The notes: generated by a model not told the origin, from the sequence alone. A stretch of 43,789 nt of DNA from Alphaproteobacteria bacterium (GCA_027459605.1 DAIDHR010000017.1:1-43789), one strand, 5' to 3'; shown: positions 36,685-43,789, counted from the stretch's first letter. Program-made: numbers and translations.

Positions 36685-37472
36685 TGCCGCGCGCAAGTTT
36701 GTTAGCGGCTTGGCGCTTTTTTTTGGTTGTATTAGTCTTTTTGACCTTTACACCCCTTTATTGGATATTGCTTAAAATCAATCAGCCCTTGGGATTTAAA
36801 TTTGGGCGGTTTTATCTTTCGAGCTGGCGTAAGTGCATTGGTCATCAACTTATCATCAAGGGTGAACTGTCAAAAACTCAGCCGACTCTTTTTATTTCTA
36901 ATCATTCAAGTTATGTGGACATTCTTGTTCTCGGAACCTTTGTTCCCGCTCGCTTTGTTGCCAAGCAGGAAGTGGCCCGCTGGCCAATTATGGGATGGCT
37001 TGCGACCAATCAAGGGACACTTTACATCGATAGGAATCGAAATGCTATTGCTGAAGGTACCGACAAACTTATTGAATACCTTGATAAAGGAGAAAGTCTT
37101 ATTCTCTTCCCTGAAGGAACCACATCCGATGGGTGTCGCATTCTTCCTTTTGGGAGTTCTTTTTTTGATGTAGCTATAAAAAAAAATGTCGTTGTTCAAC
37201 CCATTACAATTACCTATGCAGGGTGGGACCGCCTTCCTATGCCCCGTTATATGCGTAAATTTTGTGGATGGTTCAGCCCAGATATAGCCTTACTGCCTCA
37301 TCTTTGGGCCATAGCCCAATGGGGGACCGTTCAAGTGATTGTTGAGCTTCATCCCCCTTTGAAGGTTGAAACTTATACGACGCGGAAAGAGTTGGCTCAA
37401 GTTAGTTTCCTTGCAGTTCAACGGGGACTTTTAAAAGCCTTTGAATGTCCAATTTCTGAACAAATGAGTTAA
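36684..37472 (+). CDS. 1-acylglycerol-3-phosphate acyltransferase (PlsC/OlsA-like)
   Basis: This 262-residue membrane acyltransferase has one N-terminal helix (about residues 10-30). The NHX4D motif is NHSSYVDILVLG (about 73-84). A second motif, LYIDRNRNAI, and the third, FPEGTTSDGCRILPF (about 138-152), are intact. It overlaps the olsB stop by one base. It may act as OlsA, which O-acylates lyso-ornithine lipid, or as a general phosphatidate-forming PlsC; sequence alone does not separate these. Confidence 0.87.
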   Translation: MPRASLLAAWRFFLVVLVFLTFTPLYWILLKINQPLGFKFGRFYLSSWRKCIGHQLIIKGELSKTQPTLFISNHSSYVDILVLGTFVPARFVAKQEVARWPIMGWLATNQGTLYIDRNRNAIAEGTDKLIEYLDKGESLILFPEGTTSDGCRILPFGSSFFDVAIKKNVVVQPITITYAGWDRLPMPRYMRKFCGWFSPDIALLPHLWAIAQWGTVQVIVELHPPLKVETYTTRKELAQVSFLAVQRGLLKAFECPISEQMS

Positions 37473-37474
37473 GA

Positions 37475-38845
37475 ATGAGTCAGAAACGCCTGTACATAAA
37501 AAGCTATGGTTGCCAAATGAATGTGTATGATTCAGGGCGGATGGCAGATATTTTGAAACCCTTGGGTTATCAGCTTATAGAAAGTCCCGAGGGGGCGGAT
37601 ATGGTCATTTTAAATACGTGTCACATTAGGGAGAAGGCTGAAGAGAAGGTTTATTCTGATCTTGGACGAATCCGTCTCCACAAGGGTGAAAATATGATTC
37701 TTGCCGTGGCTGGCTGTATGGGACAAGCTGAGGGAGCTGAGATCATGCGCAGGGCTCCTTATGTTGATATCGTATTGGGTCCTCAAACTTATCATAGGCT
37801 CCCTGAAATGATTGCCCGGGCTGAACGCTCCCAAGATAAAACAAAAGGACCGGGGCGAGGTGTTTTGGAAATCGAGTTTCCCGTTGAATCAAAATTTGAT
37901 TATCTTCCTCAAGACCATTCGGATGTAGGAGTCTCAGCCTTTATTGCTATCCAGGAAGGGTGCGATAAGTTTTGTACTTTTTGTGTGGTTCCTTATACCC
38001 GGGGAGCAGAATATTCAAGGCCTGTTTCTTCTATATATGAAGAAGCCTCTCGTCTTGTTGAAAGGGGCGTCAAGGAAATCACTCTATTGGGTCAAAATGT
38101 TAATGCCTATCACGGGCAATCTTCCCAAGGGAAGGAGTGGGGGCTTGGTCGCCTTTTAGAGCACTTAGCCTCCCTAAAGGGACTCGAGCGCCTTCGTTAC
38201 ATGACATCGCATCCGCGGGATATGGATGAGGAGCTAATGATGGCTCATCGGGATATTCCCCAAGTCATGCCTTATCTGCATCTCCCTATTCAATCAGGAT
38301 CTGATCGAATTTTAGAGGCTATGAACCGAAAGCATACGAGACAACATTATCTTAAGATCATTGAGAAGCTGCGTACTTACAAGCCTGATATTGCTCTTTC
38401 TTCAGATTTCATCGTTGGTTTTCCAGGAGAAAGTGAAAAAGATTTTGAAGAGACAATGGACCTTATCCAACAAATTCAGTATGCCCAAGCCTATTCTTTT
38501 AAATACAGTCCCCGCCATGGGACACCTGGAGCTTTGATGGAAAATCAAATCCCTGAAGAAATTAAAGCCGAACGCTTGGCTCGGCTTCAAGAGCTTTTAA
38601 ATGCCCAGCAACAAGCTTTTAATGAAGCAAGTGTTGGACAAATTTTTCCTGTACTTTTAGATCGTAAGGGCAAGCAAGACGGCCAGCTTTTAGGTAAAAC
38701 TCCATACCTTCAATCGGTTTACGTTGAAGCAAATCCTCGCCTCTTTGGGCACTCTATCGATATTCGGATTGAAAAAGCTTTTGCGAATAGTTTGACAGGG
38801 TCCATTGTAACCGTTGATGAGGTTTTGAAAGAGCCTTTAGAATAA
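37475..38845 (+). CDS. miaB: tRNA-2-methylthio-N6-dimethylallyladenosine synthase
   Basis: MiaB is a radical-SAM methylthiotransferase that acts on i6A37 of tRNA. The N-terminal UPF0004 domain holds cysteines 13 (GCQMN), 49 (NTCHIREKAEE) and 81 (AGCMGQ) for the auxiliary cluster. The radical-SAM motif is EGCDKFCTFCVVPYTRG. HLPIQSGSDRILEAMNR and SDFIVGFPGESEKDF are conserved. A TRAM domain ends the protein. At 456 residues it is complete. In many relatives phoH follows on the same strand; here a convergent secreted-protein gene follows instead. Confidence 0.97.
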   Translation: MSQKRLYIKSYGCQMNVYDSGRMADILKPLGYQLIESPEGADMVILNTCHIREKAEEKVYSDLGRIRLHKGENMILAVAGCMGQAEGAEIMRRAPYVDIVLGPQTYHRLPEMIARAERSQDKTKGPGRGVLEIEFPVESKFDYLPQDHSDVGVSAFIAIQEGCDKFCTFCVVPYTRGAEYSRPVSSIYEEASRLVERGVKEITLLGQNVNAYHGQSSQGKEWGLGRLLEHLASLKGLERLRYMTSHPRDMDEELMMAHRDIPQVMPYLHLPIQSGSDRILEAMNRKHTRQHYLKIIEKLRTYKPDIALSSDFIVGFPGESEKDFEETMDLIQQIQYAQAYSFKYSPRHGTPGALMENQIPEEIKAERLARLQELLNAQQQAFNEASVGQIFPVLLDRKGKQDGQLLGKTPYLQSVYVEANPRLFGHSIDIRIEKAFANSLTGSIVTVDEVLKEPLE

Positions 38846-38860
38846 ATTCGTAAATTTATT
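38841..38860 (+). terminator. weak AT-rich hairpin at the miaB stop
   Basis: AATAAATT and AATTTATT pair around a CGTA loop, covering the miaB stop codon. There is no G/C in the stem and no T-run after it, so it is at best a weak terminator. It lies between convergent genes. Confidence 0.25.
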
Positions 38861-38931
38861 ACCGAGCCGACCAAATAAGCTTGGAATTTTTTATATACCG
38901 ACCTTCTTTATATTTGCAGAGGTTGATCCCA

Positions 38932-39321
38932 TCAACAATCATCACAATTCCAAAAACAGCCGCCAACTAGCATCTCACAGTCACCATAACCAGAACAAGG
39001 GCAGGCTTTACCATAAGGATTAGACGTAAGAGGCGTTTTCTCACATTTAGAGGCAAGTTCCTTCCAAGTTTCAGTATTTTTGTAATGTTCCTTAAAGGTT
39101 TTAGCTTTTAAAGGGTCTTCTAAATCCTCTGCCCTCATGCCCATGTCTTGAAAGGCTGTTTCAAGTGCTTCACGACATTCGGTTGACATGTCTGAAGTAA
39201 CTGATTTGGCAAAAGTTAATGAACAGGGTATAGTAAAAACTAAACATAAAGAAAGTATTCTAATATATTGTTTAAAAAACATCTTTAAAGAAGCTGTCTC
39301 GCTGTGATGCAAAAAATTCAT
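38932..39321 (-). CDS. hypothetical secreted protein with Cys-rich C terminus
   Basis: This 129-residue protein is of unknown function. A basic and polar N-terminal stretch is followed by a hydrophobic segment (about 19-37, IRILSLCLVFTIPCSLTFA) that reads as a Sec signal peptide with cleavage after AKS or FA. The middle (about 45-100) is a charged helical region. The last 25 residues hold six cysteines, CPCSGYGDC, GGC, WNC and DDC, ending at the stop. Two more lie at ECR and KCE, so eight in the mature part. ATG 39321 has AGGAG eight bases before it; ATG 39282 is an alternative. No family recognised. Confidence 0.6.
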   Translation of the reverse strand: MNFLHHSETASLKMFFKQYIRILSLCLVFTIPCSLTFAKSVTSDMSTECREALETAFQDMGMRAEDLEDPLKAKTFKEHYKNTETWKELASKCEKTPLTSNPYGKACPCSGYGDCEMLVGGCFWNCDDC

Positions 39322-39364
39322 TTTTAGATCTCCTATTTTTTTGTTTAATTAACTTAAACAGAAA

Positions 39365-39370
39365 ATTATA
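39365..39370 (-). promoter_or_regulatory. -10 box for the Cys-rich secreted-protein gene
   Basis: TATAAT on the minus strand after a run of T, about 44 bases before the gene start. No good -35 box is seen at the right distance, so the promoter call rests on the consensus -10 alone. Confidence 0.35.
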
Positions 39371-39507
39371 AAAAAAGGGTTAACTTTTAGTATATCAAGG
39401 AGAACCACTTGATTCCTATCATTGCTTATCCAAAGCTTGGGTTAAGGAAGCGAGTTAGATTTAATACACGGAAGTGCTGCCCCAGGATCAATGAGGGGAA
39501 GCATATT

Positions 39508-40293
39508 TTATCTTTGTGCCCCTCTGGCCTTTGTCTCGTGGCGCAAATGGCGCACTTGATCCCACCCATCTTCCATACCTGTAGCATACTTAGCTTTTCT
39601 TCGAGCAGCTAATAGATTTTCAGGGGCTCCTTTATATTTTTTAGAAACCACACTGTCTATACTTTCAATCGCTTCAAGAATTTTATCATCTTGAGATGTT
39701 TTAATGGCGTCAGCCATAGCCTGGGGTAATCTTATGGTATCAAGATCTTGAATGTCCTCGAGTGTAAGCTTTCTTGAAGGAGTTGGAGAGGGAGGAGTTG
39801 AGAAAAAGTCCATCACAGATGCCCAAGCGTCATCAAAGACTGACCCTTCCGATGGGTTTTGGGGCTGCGAAGACTGTGTCGTAGCACTCTCTTTTGATTC
39901 TTCGGCTTCTCCCCAAAAAGTGTCATAAAAGGAAGTATAGATATTACTTAATGATATATTACTGATGGAGGTATAAGCCCAATCGCCCCATCCTTGCTCC
40001 TCCGCAGGTTCCCTTGGCTGAGCAGGCGTTGACGTTACTGGAGTGACTTTAGGCTTTTCTTCTTGAGTTGATTGCCCAAAAACAAAATTCTTAAGCCTGC
40101 CAAAAATCCCCACCTTAACAGGAGCCTGAGATGGTTGGTTTTTGGTTTCGTCCTTTTTTATAGGGGTCTCAATTTTATTTTTGGAGGAGAAATTATGAAG
40201 AAATGCCGATTCCTGCTCCAATTGATTCTTATTAGCATGGGCTTCTGAAGACACAACCGTAGCTAGGACTGCTCCAATAAAAAATAGTTTCAT
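39508..40293 (-). CDS. hypothetical secreted protein, Pro/Ser/Thr-rich
   Basis: This 261-residue protein starts MKLFFIGAVLATVVSSEAHA, a clear Sec signal peptide. GGAGG lies seven bases upstream, which decides ATG 40293 over a longer frame. The mature protein is low in complexity in its first two thirds, rich in Gln, Lys, Pro, Ser and Thr. It has an aromatic patch around residues 100-125 (WGDWAYTSISNISLSNIY) and a second one, FDDAWASVMDFFSTPP. The C-terminal 80 residues are charged and probably helical, with LTLEDIQDLDTIRLPQAMADAIK. There are no cysteines in the mature part. No family recognised; the pattern suits an exported surface or host-directed protein, which is inference. Confidence 0.6.
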   Translation of the reverse strand: MKLFFIGAVLATVVSSEAHANKNQLEQESAFLHNFSSKNKIETPIKKDETKNQPSQAPVKVGIFGRLKNFVFGQSTQEEKPKVTPVTSTPAQPREPAEEQGWGDWAYTSISNISLSNIYTSFYDTFWGEAEESKESATTQSSQPQNPSEGSVFDDAWASVMDFFSTPPSPTPSRKLTLEDIQDLDTIRLPQAMADAIKTSQDDKILEAIESIDSVVSKKYKGAPENLLAARRKAKYATGMEDGWDQVRHLRHETKARGAQR

Positions 40294-40418
40294 ACTTGAC
40301 CTCCAAAAAATAACCTTCACGAATTACTCACTTTGAAATAGATTAACTTGTTCGTCATTAACAAATGATAAATGCAAATCAATTAATTGTCGAGCTTTTC
40401 CACACCTTGAGAGACTCG

Positions 40419-41132
40419 TTACTTTTTCCGAGAAAAAGCAATGATGAGCCTTTCTCGAACTTTGGTTCCTGTGATTGAATCATAAAGATGATATACACCT
40501 AAGCAAGAAGAATCATAGGCTTTGTCAGCTAATGTATATATTTTCCTTGATTCCACTTCGTCAAGAATCCCAAGGATGTTAGGATTTTTTTGCAAAAGGA
40601 TTTTTACTGCTTCTTGAGTCTGGGTTATCTCTTTATGGGAAGCAGCTATTCCTGAACTAATGTCAACTTTGTCAGCAACATCACCGCTTTGTAAAATAGA
40701 AATGTTGTCTCTGGTGTTTTTCATCTGAGTTTTTGCGGTAAATATTAAGGTCAATTGCGCATGGGTTAACTCTTCAGGAACTTTAAGTTCTTTTTTCGAT
40801 TTTTCCTTAAGGGAAACTTGCTGAGAAGTTACGTTCTCGTCATCTAAATTCTCTTGTTTTTTTTCTACAGAAGTCCCCTTATCCTGAGAACCAATGGGCT
40901 TTTGATACCTGGGCTCAGATATTGGAAGCGGAACCTCTGACTCTTTCTTAGAGGAGGTAGATCCTTTTCTTGGAGCTTCTTGCTTTGAACCTTTTTTCAT
41001 GAGAGGTATTTGTTTTGTTTCCTCGGAATTTTCCGAGCCTGTTTCTTTTCCAGAGGCCATACCTTCGCTTAAGAGGGAAAATCCATAGAGGAAAGCAACA
41101 CTAAGATAGAATAACTTGGTCTTTAAATGCAT
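40419..41132 (-). CDS. hypothetical secreted protein, Lys/Glu/Ser-rich
   Basis: This 237-residue protein starts MHLKTKLFYLSVAFLYGFSLLSEGMASG, a signal peptide with cleavage likely after MAS. AAGGAG lies seven bases before ATG 41132. Residues about 30-130 are a disordered, charged region with many Lys, Glu, Ser and Pro. The C-terminal 100 residues look helical (AQLTLIFTAKTQMKNTRDNISILQ), and the region around ADKAYDSSCLGVYHLYDSI has one cysteine. No family recognised. A near-consensus promoter stands upstream, so it is a separate transcription unit from the DUF2608 gene. Confidence 0.6.
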   Translation of the reverse strand: MHLKTKLFYLSVAFLYGFSLLSEGMASGKETGSENSEETKQIPLMKKGSKQEAPRKGSTSSKKESEVPLPISEPRYQKPIGSQDKGTSVEKKQENLDDENVTSQQVSLKEKSKKELKVPEELTHAQLTLIFTAKTQMKNTRDNISILQSGDVADKVDISSGIAASHKEITQTQEAVKILLQKNPNILGILDEVESRKIYTLADKAYDSSCLGVYHLYDSITGTKVRERLIIAFSRKK

Positions 41133-41173
41133 AATAACTCCTTGTTTTATAAACAAACAAACACTAATCGTAA

Positions 41174-41202
41174 TTTATATCATAAGTTATTGATGATGTA
41201 AA
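41174..41202 (-). promoter_or_regulatory. promoter of the Lys/Glu-rich secreted-protein gene
   Basis: On the minus strand TTTACA (41197-41202) and TATAAA (41174-41179) are separated by 17 bases. The start point would be near 41167, giving a leader of about 35 bases. It lies entirely in the gap after the DUF2608 gene. Confidence 0.5.
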
Positions 41203-41230
41203 TCATTAATCTTTCCTAAAATGTTTTTCC

Positions 41231-42022
41231 TTAAGTTTTCCTTAAGGCAGCTGCCTCTTCGTCCTCAAGCCACTCTCCTTTTTCAAAAAGGGTTTCCTTT
41301 TGAAATTCAACAACGTGAGGATCAGGTTTGCCTGGAATAAGCTCCATTCCTTTAAATAGGATTCCTAAAAATGGGATGTGCTGACGGTTGCATTCTTCAA
41401 TAGCATCCTCTAGATATTCGGGACGGTCATCGATGAGCACAATTTGAGAAGGTTGTTTGACGTTAAAATAAGCCCGCAGTACATCGCTTTTATTCAAAGC
41501 CCCTGTAATAAAGATACCTTTATAAAAAGTTGCTGATGAAGACGTTAATGGATCTGTTGCAATAATCCCCTCCGAGATTCCATCGTAAGAAGGAGTAAAA
41601 GAAATTCCCTTTGAAGTCAGTTCCTCATATCGCCACCTTTCCATTGACGGAATATCCCCAAGCCGACCCGAATCCATTTTGGTCAAAGCATAAACGGGAT
41701 ATTTTTCCTTTAATAACGCAATAAAGCCAGGCCAGTCCTCTGAAACGAGGATTGTTTTTCGCGTGAGTCGCCAATGACTTAAGATCGATTCGAAATTCTT
41801 ATATTTATCTTTATTCTTTTTTAAATCATCTATCAAAAAGCGATAGGGGCTCGACCAATGGAAAACCTTTGACTCAGGGGTAATGAGGGTATCATCTACG
41901 TCGATAAAGATAACAGCTCCCTCATCAACCTTAGAAAGGACTTCCCGAATATCAGCAACTGTATAGGCTGTCAGAATATTTTCTTTACCATTTAAAGCGA
42001 TAGCTCCTGTAACGAGGGACAT
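41231..42022 (-). CDS. DUF2608 HAD-superfamily protein
   Basis: This is a HAD-like phosphatase-fold protein of about 263 residues. Motif I is FIDVDDTLIT, with both aspartates of DxDxT/V present. ILVSEDWPGFIALLK and YALTKMDSGRL are the cap and motif II region. NKSDVLRAYF carries the motif III lysine, and VLIDDRPEYLEDA gives the motif IV acid pair. The arrangement matches DUF2608, a family known from Legionella and other host-associated bacteria. The N terminus is hydrophobic. ATG 42022 is favoured because GAAGGA lies nine bases before it; an upstream TTG (42073) would extend the protein and add to the hydrophobic start, and the export signal depends on this choice. Confidence 0.7.
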   Translation of the reverse strand: MSLVTGAIALNGKENILTAYTVADIREVLSKVDEGAVIFIDVDDTLITPESKVFHWSSPYRFLIDDLKKNKDKYKNFESILSHWRLTRKTILVSEDWPGFIALLKEKYPVYALTKMDSGRLGDIPSMERWRYEELTSKGISFTPSYDGISEGIIATDPLTSSSATFYKGIFITGALNKSDVLRAYFNVKQPSQIVLIDDRPEYLEDAIEECNRQHIPFLGILFKGMELIPGKPDPHVVEFQKETLFEKGEWLEDEEAAALRKT

Positions 42023-42080
42023 ACCTATAATTCCTTCTATAGTTAAAAGACATGAAGCTATCGTGTTTAACAAAGACTGC

Positions 42081-42144
42081 TGTCATTCCCGCGAAAGCGG
42101 GAATCCAGGTATACCGCTGGATCCCCGCCTTCGCGGAGATGACA
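42081..42144. repeat. 64-bp palindromic repeat (REP/dRS3/MITE-like)
   Basis: Two arms, TGTCATTCCCGCGAAAGCGGG...ATCCAG (42081-42108) and its near inverse (42117-42144), enclose an eight-base centre, GTATACCG. Each arm also holds a small inner hairpin, TCCCGC-GAAA-GCGGGA in the first. It is GC-rich amid AT-rich spacer. The core ATTCCCGCG-GCGGGAAT type is known from dispersed repeats in several proteobacteria (dRS3 in Neisseria is one). It lies between the carbonic anhydrase stop and the DUF2608 gene and could also act as a transcription stop. Confidence 0.75.
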
Positions 42145-42233
42145 AATGTGCGAAATGAAAAAAGATAACTTCAGGTCCGATGGACATATAATAAATTTTA
42201 CATTCCGGTGAAAGGTTCCGAGTGATTTTATTT

Positions 42234-42914
42234 TCATTTAATGGCATAGACGAGTTGAGCTTCCTCTTCCCCCTTACTTAACGGTTTGAAACAATTCTCT
42301 TGCGGATCAAAAGCCTCTAGCACGCCTTTTGAAAGATTAAAATTCCATGCATGAAGAAAAAGAGATCCTTTATTTACCCTTTCAACAATATAGGGAAAAG
42401 TCTGCAAATTTTTTAAGGAATTTATCAAAGAATAATGTCCACAAAGCGTGGTTTTTTCATCAAACGAGATGTCTGGATGATTCTTTAAGACAGCCTTTTG
42501 TGCAGGTCTTGCAAGCTCCATCCACTTATTAATAAAGCTTTTTTGCTCTGCTTTTTCCTGGGTACGCTCGAGGAGAGCTTGAATTCCTCCACACTGTGTA
42601 TGCCCAAAGAGGATCACATGTCTAATCCCAAGGATACAAACCCCAAATTCAAGGGCCGCGCTGGTTCCATGATAAGATGTGTCGTCTTCATAAGGTGGAA
42701 CTAAGTTTGCAACATTGCGGATGACAAAGAGATCCCCTGGCTGACAATTCATAACAATTGCTGGATCAACCCTTGAGTCAGAACAGGCAATGATCAAGAC
42801 CTTTGGTCTTTGACCACATCGCACAAGATCCTCAAAAGCTGAATTTTCCGCCTTTAAATAATTGGATCGAAATTCTTGATACCCTTGTATTAAATGCTCA
42901 ATATCTTTTGACAT
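42234..42914 (-). CDS. beta-class carbonic anhydrase
   Basis: The enzyme interconverts CO2 and bicarbonate with a zinc ion. The ligands are visible: Cys44 in IACSDSRVDP with Asp46 and Arg48, and His105 and Cys108 in FGHTQCGGI. GTSAALEFGVCILGIRHVIL precedes the second motif. The 226 residues fit the family. ATG 42914 (MSKDIEHLIQGYQEF) is chosen over a frame open from 43115, which runs through the nitroreductase end. The parS palindrome lies 4 bases upstream of this ATG, so the leader contains parS in place of a clear Shine-Dalgarno sequence. Confidence 0.94.
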   Translation of the reverse strand: MSKDIEHLIQGYQEFRSNYLKAENSAFEDLVRCGQRPKVLIIACSDSRVDPAIVMNCQPGDLFVIRNVANLVPPYEDDTSYHGTSAALEFGVCILGIRHVILFGHTQCGGIQALLERTQEKAEQKSFINKWMELARPAQKAVLKNHPDISFDEKTTLCGHYSLINSLKNLQTFPYIVERVNKGSLFLHAWNFNLSKGVLEAFDPQENCFKPLSKGEEEAQLVYAIK

Positions 42915-42917
42915 AAT

Positions 42918-42933
42918 TGTTTCACGTGAAACA
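42918..42933. promoter_or_regulatory. parS centromere site (ParB-binding palindrome)
   Basis: TGTTTCACGTGAAACA is a perfect 16-bp palindrome that matches the bacterial chromosomal parS consensus (TGTTNCACGTGAAACA) at every position. It lies in the 34-bp gap between the nitroreductase stop and the carbonic anhydrase ATG. ParB-CTP loads at such sites, and they cluster near the replication origin. No parA or parB is in the window. I saw no second copy of the CACGTG core with matching flanks. Confidence 0.88.
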
Positions 42934-42948
42934 TTCCATTGAGCGACC

Positions 42949-43539
42949 TTAAAGGATTTTACAAGCCTCGTCAAAGGAAAGGCGCGGCGCCCGAGGACCA
43001 GGAAGTCCTTTTGGATCTCCATAGGCAAGGTTACACAGGAAATTCGACTTAAATCGTCCTTCAGGAAAAAATTCCTGATCGACCCCTTCATTGGAAAATC
43101 CAGACATCGGTCCACAATCTAGGCCAATAGCTCGTGCGGCTAATATAAAATAGCCTCCTTGAAGAGTTCCATTTCGAAAGGCGGTGATTTCACTAAATTT
43201 TGGTTTTCCCTCAAACCAAGATTTAGCGTCTGTAAAGGGAAATAGTACGGGCAAGTGCTCATAAAACTGAAGATCATAAGCTAAAATGGTCGTTACAGGA
43301 GCAATCATGGTTTTATCCAGATTTCCAGGATCAAGATGGGGCCTGAGGCGTTCTTTTGACTCCTTTGATCTCAAAAAGAGAATTCTTAGAGGACAGCAAT
43401 TCGCACTTGTAGGCCCTAAACGCATAAGGTTATAGAGATCCTTCAGCTGCTCATCGGGAACGGGCTGATCTTGCCACTTGCCATAGGTTCGAGCATCCGT
43501 AAAAAGTTGTCTAAGACAATCTTCTGCAATTTTTCCCAT
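42949..43539 (-). CDS. nitroreductase family protein, RutE/malonic semialdehyde reductase-like
   Basis: This is an FMN-dependent NAD(P)H oxidoreductase of 196 residues. ARTYGKWQDQPVPDEQLKDLYNLMRLGPTSANCCP, read here by its core RLGPTSANCCPLRI, is the typical RutE/HadB start. LDKTMIAPVTTILAYD, RNGTLQGGYFILAARAIGLDCGPMSGF and FLCNLAYGDP are conserved. RutE reduces malonic semialdehyde in pyrimidine breakdown; no other rut genes are here, so the physiological substrate is open. GGAGAGGA precedes ATG 43539. The end abuts the parS site. Confidence 0.9.
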   Translation of the reverse strand: MGKIAEDCLRQLFTDARTYGKWQDQPVPDEQLKDLYNLMRLGPTSANCCPLRILFLRSKESKERLRPHLDPGNLDKTMIAPVTTILAYDLQFYEHLPVLFPFTDAKSWFEGKPKFSEITAFRNGTLQGGYFILAARAIGLDCGPMSGFSNEGVDQEFFPEGRFKSNFLCNLAYGDPKGLPGPRAPRLSFDEACKIL

Positions 43540-43789
43540 AAATCCTCTCCCTAAAATTTATCTCAATTTTTATAGACTATAAAAGGAGAAAGTTAAAACT
43601 TATTTAAAATAAAGTCTATTTTCCTTCTTGGAAAGGAAGGGTTGTCCCTCTTCTCACAAAATTGGCCAACAGTGAGAAAATTCACTCGTTCCTTCATTTT
43701 TAAGAGTTATTTAACCTCAGTTTTGGATAAGAGGAGTAGAGAATTTAATGGATGGTTTGTTTTGTCTGAATTGATAAGAGACGAGACAA
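43540..43789. other. noncoding right end of the window
   Basis: This is AT-rich upstream sequence of the nitroreductase gene. A small TTCCTT/AAGGAA hairpin lies near 43620-43637. No reading frame, RNA gene or clear promoter pair is supported; the promoter of the nitroreductase-carbonic anhydrase unit is expected here. Confidence 0.5.

Noticed and set aside
42915-43115. 67-residue N-terminal extension of the carbonic anhydrase frame
   Set aside because: It is out-of-frame translation of the nitroreductase end plus parS; family proteins start at the chosen ATG.

Overview
The window looks like a chromosomal segment of a low-GC alphaproteobacterium. Three things point there: the block mdh-sucC-sucD-sucA-sucB-lpdA, the block DUF374-waaA-lpxK-lpxL, and the run tsaB-rimI-mucR-fur-olsB-plsC-miaB, all of which are alphaproteobacterial arrangements. 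A metabolite:H+ symporter (MHS) family carrier, a DUF2608 HAD protein and several small secreted proteins suggest a host- or amoeba-associated lineage such as Holosporales. That placement is inference; no marker gene in the window settles it. I see no prophage, complete insertion sequence or CRISPR array.

Layout. 0.1-3.5 kb: tRNA-Arg(UCU) on the minus strand, then rodZ-like, hisS and prfA on the plus strand. 3.6-5.6 kb: an MHS-type transporter and trmB on the minus strand. 5.9-7.3 kb: a YqjD/YqjE-like pair of membrane proteins and a small secreted Cys-containing protein. 12.3-7.4 kb (minus): phoH-ybeY-corC-lnt-metK, a tight overlapping operon for RNA quality control, lipoprotein acylation and SAM synthesis. 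15.5-12.7 kb (minus): a lipoprotein secretin followed by a MotA/TolQ/ExbB-like channel, an unusual pair. 15.8-17.7 kb (plus): LysE-type exporter, a minimal prepilin peptidase and an alpha/beta hydrolase. 17.7-26.5 kb: the TCA-cycle block. 26.5-33.8 kb: rsmE, ubiA, then the lipid A/Kdo block msbA-DUF374-waaA-lpxK-lpxL. 33.8-38.8 kb: tsaB-rimI, mucR, fur-olsB-plsC-miaB. 38.9-42.0 kb (minus): four poorly characterised genes with export or membrane signals. 42.2-43.5 kb (minus): carbonic anhydrase and a RutE-like nitroreductase, with a perfect 16-bp parS palindrome between them.

How the genes work together. The TCA block supplies three complete enzymes of one stretch of the cycle. The LPS block supplies Kdo transfer, lipid A 4'-kinase, a late acyltransferase and the MsbA flippase, so the organism probably makes LPS. 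Lnt adds lipoprotein acylation, and OlsB with a PlsC-type enzyme could make ornithine lipid. The most interesting points are the parS site, the secretin + proton-channel pair beside a prepilin peptidase, the break of the usual miaB-phoH linkage into two oppositely oriented blocks, the cluster of secreted unknowns, and departures from consensus in the LpxL-family and MucR proteins.
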